A stretch of DNA of 8,027 nucleotides from positions 1 to 8,027 of the forward strand of contig JAISLG010000124.1 of the NCBI GenBank assembly GCA_031260615.1. Direction: 5' to 3'. This DNA comes from Oscillospiraceae bacterium (GTDB lineage: Bacteria; Bacillota; Clostridia; Oscillospirales; Ruminococcaceae). Below are positions 6,011 through 8,027 of the stretch, piece by piece. Within the stretch, counting starts at the first letter, position 1, and each line of letters begins with the position of its first letter. Below the pieces are notes generated by a model, which did not search any database, was not told the origin of the DNA, and was given only the letters and a program-made list of their open reading frames with translations. A program made the position numbers and the translations under genes.

Positions 6011-6982
6011 TTATTTTTTCTTGTATTTGCCCTTTGCCAAATCGCGTATTGCCTTTAACTGGGTTTCAATGGACGAGTCGGTTAAACCGTCTGCGTTCTC
6101 GACCATTATTGTGCCGCCATTGTCCTTGGCAAGTTCAAACTCTACGTTCTTGACTCCCGTGAACAATTCCTTAATCTGCTCGTAATCCGCCTCAACGAAA
6201 TCAGCGACATCAATCGCGGACAGTGTAATTCGGATATATTCAGTTTCGCGATAGCCCTTTGCGAGTTCTTTGAGGTTGCGCTGAATAACGCCCTTTTCCT
6301 TTTGTGCAAGCAACCCCTTTGTAACCTTATTCGCCACGAAAAAAATAGTATTAAACAAGTCTTGCGTATGCTTGGTGTAGTATTCCTCGCGTAAGCGCGG
6401 AAATTCGCCGACCATTTTAAGCAATTCATCGAGGGTTTCCTTGCAAAGCGAGAAACCCTTATCGTACCCGTCCTTGTAACCCGCCTCATCGCCCTCTTTG
6501 TGGCCGCGGTCGTACCCGTCCTTGTAACCGCTATCGAGAGCCTCTTTCCGCATAGCGGCGCAATCTTCCTCGGCATCGACGTATTGTTCGCGTATCTCCT
6601 TGTATGCCTTTGTCCGCATATCCTCCGCGCGGACTTTCGCATCTGCAAGCAATTTCTCGCCCTCGCGCACATATCGGTCTTTAAGTATTTTATACTCTGC
6701 CTCGACCTCCTCGCGCGTGGGGAGTGGAGGCAAATCCTCCTCCGGTTCCAAGTCAAGGGATTGCGCACCGACATTCGCTGGGGTATTCCCCCACTCGTCC
6801 TCACGCCAACTTGTCGCGTTCATATTCCCGAACGCGCTTTTGATATTCGGCGGAGCGGAGAAACCGATACGTTTCATTTTCGAGGAATCGTTCGGGAGCG
6901 ACAATGCGGGGTTGCCCTGTATTCGCACAAATCGACCGCCGGTGTCGTAATCCCCCGCTTTGATTACCGTTGCGTTTGCCAT
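6011..6982 (-). CDS. fliH: Flagellar assembly protein FliH
   Basis: FliH regulates the export ATPase FliI and links it to the flagellar C-ring and export gate, in the cytoplasm. The 323-residue product has a variable, proline- and acid-rich N-terminus (1-90) and a charged helical, probably coiled-coil stretch (90-150). It then has an unbroken GxxxG run with Gly at 152, 156, 160, 164, 168, 172 and 176, a hallmark of FliH. The C-terminal domain (about 180-323) ends in a Lys-rich tail. ATG at 6982 has AAGGGA 8 nt upstream and lies 27 nt after fliG. It is somewhat longer than the enterobacterial protein (about 230), mainly at the N-terminus. The family is poorly conserved, so the call rests on GxxxG, the C-domain and position after fliG. 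It is the last gene before the terminator; fliI does not follow. Confidence 0.9.
   Translation of the reverse strand: MANATVIKAGDYDTGGRFVRIQGNPALSLPNDSSKMKRIGFSAPPNIKSAFGNMNATSWREDEWGNTPANVGAQSLDLEPEEDLPPLPTREEVEAEYKILKDRYVREGEKLLADAKVRAEDMRTKAYKEIREQYVDAEEDCAAMRKEALDSGYKDGYDRGHKEGDEAGYKDGYDKGFSLCKETLDELLKMVGEFPRLREEYYTKHTQDLFNTIFFVANKVTKGLLAQKEKGVIQRNLKELAKGYRETEYIRITLSAIDVADFVEADYEQIKELFTGVKNVEFELAKDNGGTIMVENADGLTDSSIETQLKAIRDLAKGKYKKK
6462..6529 (-). repeat. 48-bp-offset internal duplication in fliH GxxxG region
   Basis: A 20-bp sequence is identical at 6462-6481 and 6510-6529, offset by 48 bp (16 codons). It encodes GYKDGYD at residues 152-158 and again at 168-174. This points to a duplication of a 16-residue block (four GxxxG turns) that lengthened the helix without changing the frame. 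The intervening residues (RGHKEGDEA) have diverged from the second copy. Confidence 0.8.
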
Positions 6983-7009
6983 ATATTCAATCCCTTATTC
7001 GACACTCTG

Positions 7010-8014
7010 TTATGCGATAACCTCGTTGCCTCCACCGCCCTTAGATACAGTAATGGTACCCTCTTCTTCGAGTTTGCGGACAATGGCAACAATACGCTGT
7101 TGTGCCTCCTCCACGTCACGCATACGAATATTGTGGAGGTATTCGACTTCTTGTTGGGTAGTTTCGCGCATACGGCTCGACATATTCGAGTACACCGCCT
7201 CGGCAACTTCCTGTTGCGTACCTTTGATTGACATTGCGAGGTCTTTCGGGTCGACGTCGCGGAGTATTGTTTGGATAGCCACGCTGTCGAGGAGTGCGAT
7301 GTCCTCGAACACGAACATTTTTTTACGAATCTCCTCAGCGAGTTTGGGGTCACGCGATGAGATGGAATCAAATATATCTGTTTCCGTTGCGCGGTCGATA
7401 TTATTCATAATTTCCGCGACAAAGTTGATACCGCCGAGTTCAACGCCGCTCGAATTGGCAAGTGTAGCGAATTTCGCTTCGAGCCGTTCTTCGAGGGTGC
7501 GTAGTACATCGGGGCTTGCCGTTTCCATACGCGCGATACGCTCGACAACGTCCACCCGCAATTCCTTTGACAACTCCGAAAGTATAGCGGAACTTTGGTC
7601 AGTTCGCGCATACGAGAGTATAAGCGCGATAGTCTGTGGGTGTTCGTTTTGCACGATAGCCAACAGGTTTTTGTAATCCGATTTGCGTATAAATTCAAAA
7701 CTGCGCGTTTTAAGTTGCTTGCCGATTTTAGAGAGGAGGAAAGAGGCTTGGTCGTCGCCGAATGCTTTTTCAAGCACTTCGCGCGCATAGTCCATACCAC
7801 CCTCGGACACTACCTTTTGGGTCAAGCAAAGTTCGTAAAATTCGTTTAGTACCTCCTCAACCGTTTCAATGGGCCAGTAGTCCATTTTCGCGATTTCAAA
7901 GGTAATTTTCTCGATTTCATCCTCGGTGAAGTTCTTGAAAACATTGGAGGCGTTTTCTGCACCGATAGACGATATGATTAGTGCGGCTTTTTGTATGCTG
8001 GTCATCGGGTCCAT
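7010..8014 (-). CDS. fliG: Flagellar motor switch protein FliG
   Basis: FliG is the C-ring rotor protein that contacts the stator and generates torque. The 334-residue product matches the family length. It has the N-terminal domain (TSIQKAALIISSIG), the middle-domain EHPQT motif (124-128), the GG linker (194-195) and the C-terminal MFVFEDI motif (233-239). By alignment with the E. coli torque residues, K264, R281 and R297 are kept, while D288 is Gln and D289 is Glu. The usual GPVR before the last Arg is replaced by HNIR. The ATG at 8014 is preceded by GGAGG at 8023-8027, eight bases away; the alternative Met4 would be too far. fliH follows after 27 nt. The promoter and the gene upstream (usually fliF) are outside the window. 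Confidence 0.97.
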   Translation of the reverse strand: MDPMTSIQKAALIISSIGAENASNVFKNFTEDEIEKITFEIAKMDYWPIETVEEVLNEFYELCLTQKVVSEGGMDYAREVLEKAFGDDQASFLLSKIGKQLKTRSFEFIRKSDYKNLLAIVQNEHPQTIALILSYARTDQSSAILSELSKELRVDVVERIARMETASPDVLRTLEERLEAKFATLANSSGVELGGINFVAEIMNNIDRATETDIFDSISSRDPKLAEEIRKKMFVFEDIALLDSVAIQTILRDVDPKDLAMSIKGTQQEVAEAVYSNMSSRMRETTQQEVEYLHNIRMRDVEEAQQRIVAIVRKLEEEGTITVSKGGGGNEVIA

Positions 8015-8027
8015 AAAAACCGCCTCC

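Noticed and set aside
6500..7676. Two plus-strand open frames of about 240 residues opposite fliH and fliG
   Set aside because: Both overlap well-supported minus-strand genes and show no family motif. Long antisense frames are common opposite genes with this codon usage.

Overview
The window shows a motile, probably strictly anaerobic bacterium. The best guess is a clostridial member of the Bacillota, or a close relative. This is inferred from gene content: a two-subunit indolepyruvate:ferredoxin oxidoreductase, which is an oxygen-sensitive iron-sulfur enzyme, plus a CheC/CheD chemotaxis adaptation pair next to flagellar rod genes. Strong AGGAGG-type ribosome binding sites and SigA-like promoters fit. 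The taxon cannot be fixed from this sequence alone. Coding density is high and every gene looks intact, except that rnhA runs off the left edge.

Layout: (A) 1-2785, minus strand: an operon read leftwards, iorA - iorB - rnhA (rnhA incomplete). iorB and rnhA overlap by one base (TAATG). (B) 2786-3018: a 233-bp divergent control region. It holds a good SigA-type promoter facing left for iorAB and another facing right for the flagellar genes. Between them lie a G-rich 10-bp tandem repeat with a small hairpin and a separate 7-bp inverted repeat just upstream of the flagellar -35 box. (C) 3019-5946, plus strand: two rod/hook-basal-body proteins (FlgF-like, FlgG-like), then cheC and cheD, with gaps of 57, 39 and 51 nt and one recognisable promoter. 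(D) 5963-5994: a perfect 12-bp stem terminator placed exactly 16 nt from the stop codons of the two convergent genes. (E) 6011-8014, minus strand: fliG then fliH, entering from the right; upstream genes (fliF would be expected) lie outside the window.

How the genes work together: FliG is the rotor protein of the flagellar C-ring. FliH belongs to the type III export apparatus. The two Flg proteins build the rod. CheC removes phosphate from CheY-P, and CheD deamidates chemoreceptors and partners CheC. IorAB oxidises aryl pyruvates from aromatic amino acid breakdown to aryl-acetyl-CoA and reduced ferredoxin; it has no obvious link to motility.

I found no undescribed system. The points worth a second look are regulatory and structural details: the divergent promoter region, a 48-bp duplication inside fliH, an insertion in the FlgF-like protein, departures from consensus in FliG and IorA, and the ending of the fliG-fliH unit without fliI.
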